Counted from the first letter of the stretch, positions 46,279-57,488 are shown. The stretch is 64,000 nucleotides of DNA from Curvibacter sp. GWA2_64_110 (GCA_001797315.1 MGPC01000032.1:38851-102850), one strand, 5' to 3'. Made by a program: numbers and translations. The notes: generated from the sequence alone by a model not told the origin.

Positions 46279-46737
46279 TTACTCGTTGCGGATTGCGATC
46301 AGCTTCTCCAGCGAGGCTCGTAGTTCGGAGAGTTTCCTCGTGCCGAGGACTTTCGCATAGTGAAGCTCAATGGCCGTCTTGACTTGATGGGCGTCGTTCA
46401 AGTACCGAAGCCCTTTCGCTGTAAACGCGATCAGTGCGGCGCGAGCGTCAGTGGGATCGGCTTCGGAGCGTAAATAACCTTCCGCAACCAGATCATTAAC
46501 CAGTCGGCTCATGGACTGCTTGGTCATTCCTGCTCGCCGGGCAAGCTCGGAACTGCGCGTTCCTTCTGAATCGATATGTGGCAGCACCGCTGCATGAGCC
46601 ACACTGAGACTCGTATGTCCCATGACTCGAAGCTTTTCGATGGCCAGTTCGTTGAAGGCTCGATGAGCCTTCAACAACAGTCGGCCTGTGTTTTTCTCCC
46701 GTAGTTCCTCTCTGTTGCGAGTGCTGTCTGATGCCAT
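46279..46737 (-). CDS. MarR-family regulator
   Basis: SSELARRAGMTKQSMSRLVNDLVAEGYLRSEADPTDARAALIAFTAKG. Confidence 0.9.
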   Translation of the reverse strand: MASDSTRNREELREKNTGRLLLKAHRAFNELAIEKLRVMGHTSLSVAHAAVLPHIDSEGTRSSELARRAGMTKQSMSRLVNDLVAEGYLRSEADPTDARAALIAFTAKGLRYLNDAHQVKTAIELHYAKVLGTRKLSELRASLEKLIAIRNE

Positions 46738-46752
46738 TCTTTTCCCCAGCAG

Positions 46753-47211
46753 TTGACAAGATGGTCACCTATGCTTACCATAAAGTCTGCTTGGCTGACC
46801 AATTTGACGGAGTATGTCATGAAGCTGCTGCGATTTGAGAATCTGGAATTTTTTCCAACTGCCGGTGGCAACGAAAGTGCCGGACTTGCGACCCATGAAA
46901 GAGGAGCGACCGAAATCAGTCTGGTGCACCAACGGCAGGCACCAGGGGGCTTCAACCCCAAACACTTCCATAACTGTGAGGAAGTCATGCGACAGCTTAC
47001 CGGTCAATCCACGGTCATCATTGACGAGGATGAAATCCTGCTGATGCCGGGCGACACGCTGATCGTTCCTGCCCAAACCCCCCACTCGATCAGAAACCTC
47101 GGTGCGGAGACGTCGGAGTGGTTGATCATCTCGCGGCAGGACGTGCGTTTCTTCAAGGAAGATGGAACCGAACTTCGCCCGGCATGGGCGGGTCAACCGC
47201 AGCTAGCCTGA
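46753..47211 (+). CDS. Cupin-domain protein
   Basis: FNPKHFHNCEEVMRQLTGQSTVIIDEDEILLMPGDTLIVPAQTPHSIRNLG; start may be 46819. Confidence 0.88.
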   Translation: MTRWSPMLTIKSAWLTNLTEYVMKLLRFENLEFFPTAGGNESAGLATHERGATEISLVHQRQAPGGFNPKHFHNCEEVMRQLTGQSTVIIDEDEILLMPGDTLIVPAQTPHSIRNLGAETSEWLIISRQDVRFFKEDGTELRPAWAGQPQLA

Positions 47212-47312
47212 TTCCTGTCAAGTCCGCCGTTCAACTCTGTGTGACGGACGGAGAGCGCCTCACCTGCGCCCGCTTCGAGCGCTCTGCGAACAACCTTTGA
47301 GTTCGACCTCGC

Positions 47313-48716
47313 CTAGATGCTGCGCCGCGTACGCGCCAGCGGCGGGTTCTTGGCGAAGTAGCCCTCGATGCCGCGCATCAGCGCATCGGCCAGCTGCTCC
47401 TGGTAGGCCTCGCTGTTGAGCTTGGTTTCTTCTTCCGGGTTGCTGATGAAGGCAGCCTCCACCAGCACGCTGGGAATGTCCGGCGCCTTGAGCACGGCAA
47501 AGCCCGCCTGCTCCACCTTGCCCTTGTGCAGCTTGCCGACGCGGCCGATTTCCTTGAGCATCGTGTTGCCGAGCTTGAGGCTGTCGTTGATCTGCGCCGT
47601 GGTGCTCATGTCGAACAGCATGCGCTGCACATGGGCGTCCTTGCTCTTGACGTTGAGGCCGCCGATCAGGTCTGCCTTGTTTTCCTTGGCGGCCATCCAG
47701 CGTGCCGCGCTGCTGGAGGCACCGCTCTGGCTGAGTGCAAACACACTGGCACCCTGCGGCCGCGGCGTGTAGAACGCGTCGGCGTGGATGCTGACAAACA
47801 GGTCCGCCTGCACCTGGCGTGCCTTGTTGACGCGCACATGCAGTGGCACGAAGAAGTCGGCGTCGCGCGTCAGGTAGGCGCGCATCGGGTTGCCGTTGAT
47901 GGTGGTGGCGTTGATGCGCTCGCGCAGCCGGTGCGCCAGGCGCAGCACCACGTCCTTCTCGCGTGTGCCGCCGGGGCCGACGGCCCCCGGGTCCTCGCCG
48001 CCATGGCCGGGGTCGAGCGCCACGATGATCAGGCGCTCGGTCTTGCCGTTGCCTTTGGTTTGAGGTGTGTTTTGACCTCCAGGCCTCGTGGTTGTTGCGC
48101 TAGATGCTCCTGAAACAGGAGCGGATGCGGGGCTGGCCGGCGCGGCGGACTTGCGTGTCTGCTGGGCAATCAGGTCGCCCAGTGGGTCATGGGAGCGCGC
48201 GGCGGAGGCGGGCGCTGCCGGGGCCGGCGCTGTGGCGGTAGCGGCTGCCTTGTCTTCCTTGTCCTTGAGGCGTTCGGCAATCAGCGCGGCCAGCGGGTCG
48301 GCGGCCTGGGTGGGGTAGAGGTCGAGCACCAAGCGGTGCTGGTAGGCCGCCACCGGATCGAGCGTGAAGACCTGCGGTGTGATGGGCAACTTGAGGTCGA
48401 TCACCAGCCGCACCACATTGGGCGCGAACTGGCCGACGCGGATGCCGGCGATGTTGGGGTCGTCGGGCTTGACCTTGGCCACCAGCTCGCGCAGCGCCGG
48501 GTTGAGCTCGATGCCTTCGATGTCCACCGCCAGCCGCGGCGGGCTGGGCACGAAGAGTTGTTTGGTGGCCAAGTGGCCGTCGGACTCGATGGTGACGCGC
48601 GAGTAGTCGGGTGCGGGCCAGACGCGCACCGCCAGAATGGTGGCGCCGCGCGCAATCTGTGCCGCCCCCAGCAGCAGCACCAGCGTGCCGGATTGCAGCA
48701 GCCCGCGCCTTTTCAA
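47313..48716 (-). CDS. amiC: N-acetylmuramoyl-L-alanine amidase with AMIN domain
   Basis: AMIN-like N-terminus (ATILAVRVWPAPDYSRVTIESDG), LIIVALDPGHGGEDPGAVGPGGTREKDVVL; TTG start inferred. Confidence 0.9.
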   Translation of the reverse strand: MKRRGLLQSGTLVLLLGAAQIARGATILAVRVWPAPDYSRVTIESDGHLATKQLFVPSPPRLAVDIEGIELNPALRELVAKVKPDDPNIAGIRVGQFAPNVVRLVIDLKLPITPQVFTLDPVAAYQHRLVLDLYPTQAADPLAALIAERLKDKEDKAAATATAPAPAAPASAARSHDPLGDLIAQQTRKSAAPASPASAPVSGASSATTTRPGGQNTPQTKGNGKTERLIIVALDPGHGGEDPGAVGPGGTREKDVVLRLAHRLRERINATTINGNPMRAYLTRDADFFVPLHVRVNKARQVQADLFVSIHADAFYTPRPQGASVFALSQSGASSSAARWMAAKENKADLIGGLNVKSKDAHVQRMLFDMSTTAQINDSLKLGNTMLKEIGRVGKLHKGKVEQAGFAVLKAPDIPSVLVEAAFISNPEEETKLNSEAYQEQLADALMRGIEGYFAKNPPLARTRRSI

Positions 48717-49171
48717 ACTTGGACCTCCTTCTTCAGCCCGTTCAGTAGTGCCGCGCCGGTGGCGGTCTGCGCCGTGAGCGTGACACGGCGCGCTTCGTCG
48801 CTCTGCACCTCGAGCTGGATCACCAGGTCGGCCGGCGGCAGCAGGGCGGCGGCCTTCTCCGGCCACTCGGCCAGCTTGAGGCCGGGGCTGGCGAAGATGT
48901 CGCGAAAGCCGGCGTCTTCCCATTCGCGCGGGTCGCTGAAGCGGTAGAAGTCGAAGTGCCAGATGGCAAGACCCGGCACCTCGTGCGGTTCGACCACGGC
49001 ATAGGTCGGGCTCTTGATGCGGCCGGCCACGCCCAGGGCGCGCAGCAGGTGGCGCACGAAAGTGGTCTTGCCGGCACCGAGGTTGCCCTGCAGTTCGATG
49101 AAGGCATGGCGCAGCGCCGGCTGAGCGGCCAGCGCGGCGGCAAACTGCTGCGTCTCGGCCTCGCTGTGCAA
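48713..49171 (-). CDS. tsaE: tRNA threonylcarbamoyladenosine biosynthesis ATPase TsaE
   Basis: FIELQGNLGAGKTTFVRHLLRALGVAGRIKSPTYAVVEPHEV...HFDFYRFSDPREWEDAGFRDIF; start approximate. Confidence 0.92.
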   Translation of the reverse strand: MHSEAETQQFAAALAAQPALRHAFIELQGNLGAGKTTFVRHLLRALGVAGRIKSPTYAVVEPHEVPGLAIWHFDFYRFSDPREWEDAGFRDIFASPGLKLAEWPEKAAALLPPADLVIQLEVQSDEARRVTLTAQTATGAALLNGLKKEVQV

Positions 49172-49195
49172 GACCAGACTTTCTACAATCGACGC

Positions 49196-50278
49196 GTGAC
49201 GTTCAACAGCACTCAATTCGTTTCCCTGATCCGGGACTGGTCCCGTGAACTCGGATTCTCCCAAATCGGCGTCAGCGGTGTCGACCTGTCCGCCGCCGAG
49301 GAAGGGTTGCAGGCCTGGCTGGCACGCGGTTTCCATGGCGAGATGGCCTACATGGCCGCCCACGGCCTGCGGCGCGCGCGCCCGGCCGAACTGGTGCCCG
49401 GCACGGTCAGCGTCATCACCGCACGCATGGATTATCTGCCGTCCGGCACTGGCGAGGACTGGCAGGCCACCGAGTTCGCACGGCTGCAACGGCCACAGGA
49501 GGGCGTGGTCTCGCTCTACGCCCGCGGCCGCGACTACCACAAGGTGCTGCGCAGCCGGCTGCAGAAGCTGTCGGAACGCATGGCCGGGCACATCGGCCCG
49601 TTCGGTCACCGCGTCTTCACCGACTCGGCGCCGGTGCTGGAGGCCGAGCTGGCGGCGCGCAGCGGCCAGGGCTGGCGCGGCAAGCACACGCTGGTGCTCA
49701 GCCGCGAGGCCGGTTCGATGTTTTTTCTCGGCGAGATCTATGTCGATGTCGCCCTGCCGGCGAGCGCGCCGGTCAGCGGCCACTGCGGCCACTGCAGTGC
49801 CTGCATCGACGTCTGCCCGACGCAGGCCATCGTGGCGCCGTACCGGCTCGACGCGCGGCGCTGCATTTCCTACCTCACCATCGAGCATGCCGGGGCCATT
49901 CCGCTGGCGTTGCGGCCGCTGCTGGGCAACCGCATCTACGGCTGCGACGACTGCCAGCTGGTCTGCCCGTGGAACAAGTTCGCGCAGCGCAGCCCCTTGC
50001 CGGATTTCGATCCGCGCGAGGGCTTGAGCGGCAGCTACCTGGTGGCGCTGTTCGCCTGGAGCGAGGCGGAGTTCCTGCAACGCACCGAAGGCAGCCCGAT
50101 CCGTCGCATCGGCCACACACGCTGGCTGCGCAATATCGCGGTGGCGCTGGGCAATGCCTTGCGTTCTTCATTTGACCCTGCGATAGTGGAGGCGTTGCGG
50201 CAGCGTGCGCAGCATCCCGATGAACTGGTGCGCGAGCATGTGGCATGGGCGCTGGCGCAGCAGGCGGACCTGAGATAA
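49196..50278 (+). CDS. queG: Epoxyqueuosine reductase
   Basis: Two 4Fe-4S clusters CGHCSACIDVCPTQAIVAP...CDDCQLVCPWNKFAQRS; GTG start at 49196. Confidence 0.93.
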   Translation: MTFNSTQFVSLIRDWSRELGFSQIGVSGVDLSAAEEGLQAWLARGFHGEMAYMAAHGLRRARPAELVPGTVSVITARMDYLPSGTGEDWQATEFARLQRPQEGVVSLYARGRDYHKVLRSRLQKLSERMAGHIGPFGHRVFTDSAPVLEAELAARSGQGWRGKHTLVLSREAGSMFFLGEIYVDVALPASAPVSGHCGHCSACIDVCPTQAIVAPYRLDARRCISYLTIEHAGAIPLALRPLLGNRIYGCDDCQLVCPWNKFAQRSPLPDFDPREGLSGSYLVALFAWSEAEFLQRTEGSPIRRIGHTRWLRNIAVALGNALRSSFDPAIVEALRQRAQHPDELVREHVAWALAQQADLR

Positions 50279-50300
50279 CCATAACAAGCGGAGTCGAAGC

Positions 50301-50888
50301 ATGACCATGCGCTACACCTATGTGCCGAACCAGCTGCCGGAAAACAAGATGCGGCTGTATCCGACCAAGGTGATCAACATCATCGGCGGCCCCGGCTGCG
50401 ACAAGTCGCTGTTTTCGGCGGCCATCATCCTGTACCTCAACCTGCACCACAAGACGGTGGAGCTGATTCCCGATTACGCCAAGTCGCTGGTGTGGCAGAA
50501 GGACTACGAGGCACTGAAGAACCAGTACCACATCGCCCAGCAGCAGAACCGCATGCTGGAGCTGCTCGACGGCCAGGTGCAGTACCTGGTGACCGAATGC
50601 TCCTTGCCGCAAATCCTCTACTACAACGAGAACTACGCCGACAACATCTGCGACGTGGCCAAGACGCGGCAGCAGATCATGGACTGGTACAAGCAGTTCA
50701 ACAACGTGAACGTGGTGGTCGAGCGCGGCGACAAGCCCTACGTCCACATCGGCCGCTTCCAGGACGAGGAGCAGGCCCGGGCGATCGATTTCGGGCTGCG
50801 CGCCACCCTGCGCCACGAGGGCATGGCCTTCACGCCGCTCAAGCCCGACATCCAGGCCATCCACGACTTCGCGGCGATCCTGCTCTGA
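50301..50888 (+). CDS. Phage-type P-loop ATPase/kinase-like protein with variant Walker A (GGPGCDKS)
   Basis: VINIIGGPGCDKSLFSAAIILYLNLHHKTVELIPDYAKSLVWQKDYEALKNQYHIAQQQNRMLELLDGQVQYLVTECSLPQ. Confidence 0.75.
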   Translation: MTMRYTYVPNQLPENKMRLYPTKVINIIGGPGCDKSLFSAAIILYLNLHHKTVELIPDYAKSLVWQKDYEALKNQYHIAQQQNRMLELLDGQVQYLVTECSLPQILYYNENYADNICDVAKTRQQIMDWYKQFNNVNVVVERGDKPYVHIGRFQDEEQARAIDFGLRATLRHEGMAFTPLKPDIQAIHDFAAILL

Positions 50889-50895
50889 CGGCGTT

Positions 50896-51801
50896 TCAGC
50901 GCAGCACGCCCAGTGCGAAGGGCAGGCTGGCCATGCCCAGCAGCGTCGACACCGTGACCAGGCCGGCCACGTAGGCGCCGTCGTAGCCCATGCGCGCAGC
51001 CAGTACGTAGCAGCTCGACGCCGTGGGAAGGGCCGAGAAGGCCAGCAGGATGGTGGTCTGTACCGATGACAGGCCGAAGGCGTGCGACAGCCCGAACGCA
51101 ATCAAGGGCAGCAGGAAGTGCTTGATGGCCAGTGTGGCGACGGCCAGCGTCTTGGCGCGTGCCAGGCTGGAAAACTGCAGGCCGGCGCCGGCAGCCATCA
51201 GGCCCAATGCCAGCGAGGCGGCGCCGATGCGCGTGACGGTGGGCTCCATCCAGACCGGAATCTTGAAGCCCAGCAGGTTGGCCAGCAGGCCTGAGACCGT
51301 GCCGATGATGAGCGGGTTGCGCAGCAGCTCGCGCGCGAAACTGCGCTGTGCGTGGCGCGCCATCGGCCAGACCGCACCGACGTTGAACAGCGGCACGCAA
51401 AAACCGATCAGCACCGCGATCAGCAGCAGGCCTTCGGGGCCGGCCAGGCGATCGGCCAGCGCCAGGCCGATGAAGGAGTTGAAGCGGAACGCCACCTGCG
51501 CGCTGGCCGCATGCTGGCGGGCATCGATGTGGCGACCGAGGAAGGGCAGCCAGGGCAGGGCGTAAGACAAGGCAATGCCGCTGATGCCCAGCGCGAGTCC
51601 GGCGCCGATCAGGCCGGAGGCGGCCGACAGGTCGAGCGGGCTGCGCACGATGCTGTGGAACAGCAAGACCGGAAACAGAAAGTAATAAACCAGGGCCTCA
51701 ACCTGCTCCCACACGGTGCGGTTGAGCGCGGTGTGGCGGCAGACCAGGTAACCGCACAGGATGAGGGAAAAATCGGGGAAGAGCAACTGGGCGTAATTCA
51801 C
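50896..51801 (-). CDS. AEC-family (auxin efflux carrier) transporter
   Basis: LFPDFSLILCGYLVCRHTALNRTVWEQVEALVYYFLFPVLLFHSIVRSPL; ~10 TM. Confidence 0.88.
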   Translation of the reverse strand: MNYAQLLFPDFSLILCGYLVCRHTALNRTVWEQVEALVYYFLFPVLLFHSIVRSPLDLSAASGLIGAGLALGISGIALSYALPWLPFLGRHIDARQHAASAQVAFRFNSFIGLALADRLAGPEGLLLIAVLIGFCVPLFNVGAVWPMARHAQRSFARELLRNPLIIGTVSGLLANLLGFKIPVWMEPTVTRIGAASLALGLMAAGAGLQFSSLARAKTLAVATLAIKHFLLPLIAFGLSHAFGLSSVQTTILLAFSALPTASSCYVLAARMGYDGAYVAGLVTVSTLLGMASLPFALGVLR

Positions 51802-51902
51802 CCGGCGAGAATAACAGCCCGGAGAACGCGCTTGCGGAACAAAACGAGGTAAATTCGACTCGAAGAACACTGACCGATTCGTGACATTCACGGGGAACTG
51901 CC

Positions 51903-52478
51903 ATGAAAAAACACCTGCTGATTTCTCTCGCCCTCTGGGCCGCCGCGACCCTGTCGCAGGCGAATGCTGCCACGCTCGAAGGTCTGCGTTTCGACGACGC
52001 CGTCAAGGTGGCCAACCGCGAACTCCAGCTCAACGGCCTGGGGGTACGCGCCGTCTTCATCTTCAAGGCCTACGTGGCCGGGCTGTACCTGGGCAACAAG
52101 ACCTCGGTAGCGCAGGAAGCCCTACGCCAATCGGGGCCGAAACGGATCCAGATGCGCATGCTGATGGAAATCGGCGCCCCTGACATCAAGAAGGCACTGG
52201 TTGACGGCATGCAGAAGAACGTGAGCGAGGCCCAATGGGCCGCCATGCAGGACCGGGTGGCGCAGTTCACGCGTACCATCGAGTCGATCGGGGTGGCCAA
52301 ACCCGGTGACACCATCAACCTCGACTACGTGCCCGAGCGTGGCCTGATGCTGGCCGTCAACGACGTGGCCAAGGGCGGTGCCATCAGCGGCCCCGACTTC
52401 TACAAAGCCCTGCTGGAGATCTTCGTCGGTGACAACCCGGTGGATACCCGACTCAAGAAGGGCATGCTGGGGCAATAG
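51903..52478 (+). CDS. Chalcone-isomerase-like family secreted protein
   Basis: LNGLGVRAVFIFKAYVAGLYLGNKT...DNPVDTRLKKGMLGQ; signal peptide. Confidence 0.85.
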   Translation: MKKHLLISLALWAAATLSQANAATLEGLRFDDAVKVANRELQLNGLGVRAVFIFKAYVAGLYLGNKTSVAQEALRQSGPKRIQMRMLMEIGAPDIKKALVDGMQKNVSEAQWAAMQDRVAQFTRTIESIGVAKPGDTINLDYVPERGLMLAVNDVAKGGAISGPDFYKALLEIFVGDNPVDTRLKKGMLGQ

Positions 52479-52514
52479 AATCGCTCCATCTCATCACATC
52501 AGGAGAAAACCATC

Positions 52515-53477
52515 ATGCAACGTCGCACCCTTTTTGCCCTCAGCCTGCTGGCTGCTGCCGGCTCGGCCCTGGCCCAGGGTTACCCCAACAAGGTGATCAA
52601 GCTGCAAGTGCCTTTTGCCCCGGGCGGTACGACCGACATCATTGCCCGCACCATTGCCGACCCGCTGGGCAAGGCGCTGGGCCAGCCGGTGGTGGTGGAG
52701 AACAAGGCTGGCGGCGGCGGCGTGGTGGGCGCTACCGAAACCACCAAGGCGACGCCGGACGGTTATTCGCTGGGCATGGCTACGGTTTCGACCACGGCCG
52801 CCAACCCGGCCATCAACTCGAAGATCCCGTACAACCCGCTGACTGATTTCACGCCCATCATCAACATCGCGGCCACGCCGAACGTGATCGCCGTGCACCC
52901 GAGCTTCCCGGCCAAGGACTACAAGGGCTTCATCGCCGAACTGAAGAAATCGCCCGGCAAGTACTCCTACGCCACCTCCGGCACCGGCGGCATCGGCCAC
53001 CTGCAGATGGAGCTTTACAAGAGCCAGACCAGCACGTTCATCACGCACATTCCCTACCGCGGCGCCGGCCCGGCCCTCAACGACACCGTGGCCGGCCAGG
53101 TGCCGATCATTTTCGACAATCTGCCCTCGGCCCTGCCCTTCATCCAGAGCGGCCGCCTGGTACCGATTGTGATCGCCGCACCGCAGCGCCTGGCCGTGCT
53201 GCCCAACGTGCCGACCCTCAAGGAAGTCGGCCTGGAGCCGGTGAACCGCATGGCCTACTACGGCATCCTGGCGCCCAAGGGCCTGCCCAAGGACGTCGTC
53301 GACAAGATCAATGCCGCCACCCGCAAGGCGCTGGAGGACCCGGCCGTGCGCAAGCGCATCGAGGACACCGGCTCCATCATCGTGGGCAACACGCCGCAGC
53401 AGTTCGCCGACCAGATCAAGGCCGAGTACACGGTGTACAAGCGCGTGGTCGAGACCGCCAAGCTCAAGCTCGACTGA
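52515..53477 (+). CDS. Bug-family tripartite tricarboxylate transporter substrate-binding protein
   Basis: [51 protein letters not shown]. Confidence 0.93.
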   Translation: MQRRTLFALSLLAAAGSALAQGYPNKVIKLQVPFAPGGTTDIIARTIADPLGKALGQPVVVENKAGGGGVVGATETTKATPDGYSLGMATVSTTAANPAINSKIPYNPLTDFTPIINIAATPNVIAVHPSFPAKDYKGFIAELKKSPGKYSYATSGTGGIGHLQMELYKSQTSTFITHIPYRGAGPALNDTVAGQVPIIFDNLPSALPFIQSGRLVPIVIAAPQRLAVLPNVPTLKEVGLEPVNRMAYYGILAPKGLPKDVVDKINAATRKALEDPAVRKRIEDTGSIIVGNTPQQFADQIKAEYTVYKRVVETAKLKLD

Positions 53478-53483
53478 GGGTTC

Positions 53484-54374
53484 ATGCAGGGCATTGATGC
53501 CTTCATCGATGCCCTGTGGCTGGAAGAAGGCCTGTCGCGCAACACGCTGACGGCCTACCGGCGCGATCTCGAACTCTACGCCCGCTGGCTGCAAGGCCGC
53601 GGGCGTTCTCTTTTGGCGACCGAGGAGACCGACCTCAACGCCTACTTTGCTGCAAAACACGCCAGCAGCCGGGCCACCACGGCCAACCGGCGCCTGACTG
53701 TCTTCAAGCGCTATTTCCGCTGGGCGCTGCGCGAGCGCCTGATCCAGGCCGATCCCACCTTGCGGCTGCAGGCGGCCAAGCAGCCGCTGCGTGTGCCCAA
53801 GATCCTGAGCGAAGCGCAGGTGGAGGCCTTGCTGGCCGCCCCCGGCGACGCCACGCCGCTGGCGGTGCGCGACCGCACCATGCTGGAGCTGATGTACGCC
53901 AGCGGTCTGCGCGTCAGCGAACTGGTGACGCTCAAGACCTTCAACGTCAGCCTGGGCGAACACGTGTTGCGCGTTTTCGGCAAAGGCAACAAGGAACGGT
54001 TGGTGCCTTTTGGGGAAGTGGCCGGCGACTGGCTGCAGCGCTATTTGCAGGAGGCCCGCCCGGCGTTGCTGGGAGAGAAGCAGACCGACGACCTGTTCGT
54101 GACCTTCCGCGGCTCACGCGCCGGCGAGGCCATGACACGCATGATGTTCTGGATGATCGTCAAGAAATACGCACTGCTTGCCGGCATTACCGCGCCGCTG
54201 TCGCCGCACACCCTGCGCCATGCGTTTGCCACCCATCTGCTGAACCATGGGGCGGATTTGCGGGCGGTGCAGATGTTGTTGGGGCATGCCGACATCTCCA
54301 CGACGACCATTTATACGCATGTGGCTCGGGAGAGGTTGAAGGCGCTTCACGCTCAGCACCATCCGCGTGGTTGA
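53484..54374 (+). CDS. xerD: Site-specific tyrosine recombinase XerD
   Basis: ALWLEEGLSRNTLTAYRRDLELYARWL...LMYASGLRVSELVTLK...SPHTLRHAFATHLLNHGADLRAVQMLLGHADISTTTIYTHV. Confidence 0.95.
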   Translation: MQGIDAFIDALWLEEGLSRNTLTAYRRDLELYARWLQGRGRSLLATEETDLNAYFAAKHASSRATTANRRLTVFKRYFRWALRERLIQADPTLRLQAAKQPLRVPKILSEAQVEALLAAPGDATPLAVRDRTMLELMYASGLRVSELVTLKTFNVSLGEHVLRVFGKGNKERLVPFGEVAGDWLQRYLQEARPALLGEKQTDDLFVTFRGSRAGEAMTRMMFWMIVKKYALLAGITAPLSPHTLRHAFATHLLNHGADLRAVQMLLGHADISTTTIYTHVARERLKALHAQHHPRG

Positions 54375-54525
54375 GTAGCTTTGTCATGAGGGCCTGACGG
54401 GGCCGGCATGCCGGGTCTCGTCCCGGCGGGCGAGTCACCTTTCTTTGCTTCCTTTTCTTGGCGAGACAAGAAAAGTGAGTGCGCAGCCGGGCGCACATCC
54501 CGACACCCTTGCCTCATCAGGCAAA

Positions 54526-55464
54526 TCAAAACAAAGCCAACGCCTCAAGACAGCGCCGCTTGTGCACCTCGCCATGAGAAGGCGACAACGCCAGAGACGG
54601 CAGCCGCAGCCCGTAATCCACCTCAGCCTCCGCCGCCGCCAGCACCCAGGCACACAGCCGCGACAAGCGCTGCTCCAGAGCACCACCACCGGCCAACGCC
54701 AGATCGAGCCAGAGTTCGACAGCCTGGCTTTGCTGGCTGTCGCGGCTCACCAGCTCATCGGTCTTGGCCGCCTTCTTCCAGACGATGGCCTTGAGCGGGT
54801 CGCCGCGGCGGTAGGGGCGTACGCCGTCGAATTCACCGCTGGGGGCGTGCCGCTCCGCCGAGGCGCCGCTGCTGCGCGGTTCGCCGGCGGGCAGCGCAGG
54901 GGGGTGAGGCTCGGGCTGGGGGTAGGTCAGCAGTTGGGCGGCCGGGCGCCACAGGGTCCAGACGCGGAAGATGCCCAGGGGGAAACGCGTCTCGGCCGTC
55001 AGCGTGGGTATCGGGTGGCGGCCGCGTTGGCCGCTGGGCAGGAGCAGTTCAATCGTGCTGCTGCCTTGGGCCGGCATATCGCTCCAGACCCAGTGGCCGC
55101 TGCCGGGCAGGCTCAGGCCGATGCCGTAGCGTGGCGTCTTGCGGGGGTTGTTCAGGGTGATGCGCAGCGGCGTGTGGCCGCCGGCGAAGCGGGCCTCGGG
55201 CGCTTGCAGGCTCAGGCTCAGGCCGCGCAGCGTGCCGTGCGAAACCTGGATGCTGACGATGGCGCTGCCGGCCAGCAGAAAGGTCAGCAGGTAGCCGAGG
55301 TTGAGCTGGTAGTTGATCGAGGCCACCAGCAGCACCAGCAGTGTGGCCGCCAGCATGAAGCCGGCGCGGGTGGGCAGGATGTAGACATTGCGTTGCGTCA
55401 GCGTCAGCACGTCCTGGCGCGGCAGCCGGGCCAGCCACCAGCGGCGAAATCTTGCACGCACCAT
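54526..55464 (-). CDS. DUF58-domain protein
   Basis: EFDGVRPYRRGDPLKAIVWKKAAKTDELVSRD; adjacent to MoxR-like gene; in-frame extension to 55569 possible. Confidence 0.85.
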   Translation of the reverse strand: MVRARFRRWWLARLPRQDVLTLTQRNVYILPTRAGFMLAATLLVLLVASINYQLNLGYLLTFLLAGSAIVSIQVSHGTLRGLSLSLQAPEARFAGGHTPLRITLNNPRKTPRYGIGLSLPGSGHWVWSDMPAQGSSTIELLLPSGQRGRHPIPTLTAETRFPLGIFRVWTLWRPAAQLLTYPQPEPHPPALPAGEPRSSGASAERHAPSGEFDGVRPYRRGDPLKAIVWKKAAKTDELVSRDSQQSQAVELWLDLALAGGGALEQRLSRLCAWVLAAAEAEVDYGLRLPSLALSPSHGEVHKRRCLEALALF

Positions 55465-55497
55465 GGTCGCCGGGTTCCATTCGCGAGCCACCGTGGA

Positions 55498-55566
55498 GCC
55501 GGCTTTGCCGGGCCACGGGTGGCGCTCCCTTGAGGGGGAGGCGCCGAAGGTGCTTCGGGGGGGAGC
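55498..55566. repeat. GC-rich intergenic hairpin repeat
   Basis: gccggctttgccgggccacgggtggcgctcccttgagggggaggcgccgaaggtgcttcgggggg; nested short dyads between the DUF58 and MoxR genes. Confidence 0.5.
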
Positions 55567-55573
55567 CATGAGA

Positions 55574-56494
<921 letters not shown>

Positions 56495-56534
56495 GGCATG
56501 ACCTTAACCGAAATCGCACAGACGGAACGTAACC

Positions 56535-57488
56535 GTGAGCAAGACCGGATATTTCACCCACCCTGATTGCCGCAAACACGAAATGGGGCCAGGCCATCCC
56601 GAGTGTCCCGAGCGGCTCGATGCCATTGAAGACCGCTTGCTGATTTCGGGCGTCGGTGATGCGCTGACGCGTATCGAGGCGCCGCAGGCCTCGATCGAGG
56701 AGATGGAGTTGGCGCACGGCCGCATGCACGTGGCCGCGCTGCGCGGCCTGAGCGGCACCCTGACCGAGGAGATCGAGGCCGGCGGTCCGCGCTATGCCCA
56801 CATCGATCCCGACACGGCCATGAACGTGCACTCCTGGAGCGCCATCCTGCGCGGGGCCGGGGCCGCGATGGCGGCTACCGATGCCGTGATGGCCGGCGAA
56901 CTGGAGAATGCCTTCTGCGCCATCCGTCCGCCGGGCCACCATGCCAGCCGCGACAAGGCCATGGGCTTTTGCTTCGTCAACAATGTGGCGCTGGCGGCCA
57001 AGTACGCGGTGGAACGCCATGGCCTGAAGCGCGTGGCGATTGCCGACTTCGACGTGCACCACGGCAACGGTACCGAGGACATCGTGGCCGACGACGAGCG
57101 CATCCTGATGGTGAGCATCTACCAGCACCCGTTCTACCCGCACGGCGGCGCACGAGCCGATACCGACACCATGGTCAATGTGCCGGTGCCGGCCTACACC
57201 AAGGGCATGGATGTGCGCGAACTGATCGACATGCTGTGGCTGCCGCGGCTGGAAGCCCACAAGCCCGAGATGATCTTCATCAGCGCCGGCTTTGACGCCC
57301 ACCGCGAGGACGACATGGGCCAGTTGGGCCTGGTCGAGTCCGACTACGCGTGGATCACCGAGCGTCTCAAGGACGTGGCGCGCCGCCACAGCAAGGGCCG
57401 CATCGTCTCGTGCCTGGAGGGTGGCTACAACCTCAGCGCCCTGGCGCGTAGCGTCGAAGCCCATCTGCGCGTGCTAGCTGACGTCTGA
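56535..57488 (+). CDS. Histone deacetylase/acetoin-utilisation family protein
   Basis: HPDCRKHEMGPGHPECPERLDAIEDRL...RPPGHHASRDKAMGFCFVNNVALAAKYA. Confidence 0.94.
   Translation: MSKTGYFTHPDCRKHEMGPGHPECPERLDAIEDRLLISGVGDALTRIEAPQASIEEMELAHGRMHVAALRGLSGTLTEEIEAGGPRYAHIDPDTAMNVHSWSAILRGAGAAMAATDAVMAGELENAFCAIRPPGHHASRDKAMGFCFVNNVALAAKYAVERHGLKRVAIADFDVHHGNGTEDIVADDERILMVSIYQHPFYPHGGARADTDTMVNVPVPAYTKGMDVRELIDMLWLPRLEAHKPEMIFISAGFDAHREDDMGQLGLVESDYAWITERLKDVARRHSKGRIVSCLEGGYNLSALARSVEAHLRVLADV

Noticed and set aside
53484-54374. XerD as a mobile-element integrase
   Set aside because: Full XerD motif set and no flanking att repeats; consistent with the housekeeping dimer-resolution recombinase.
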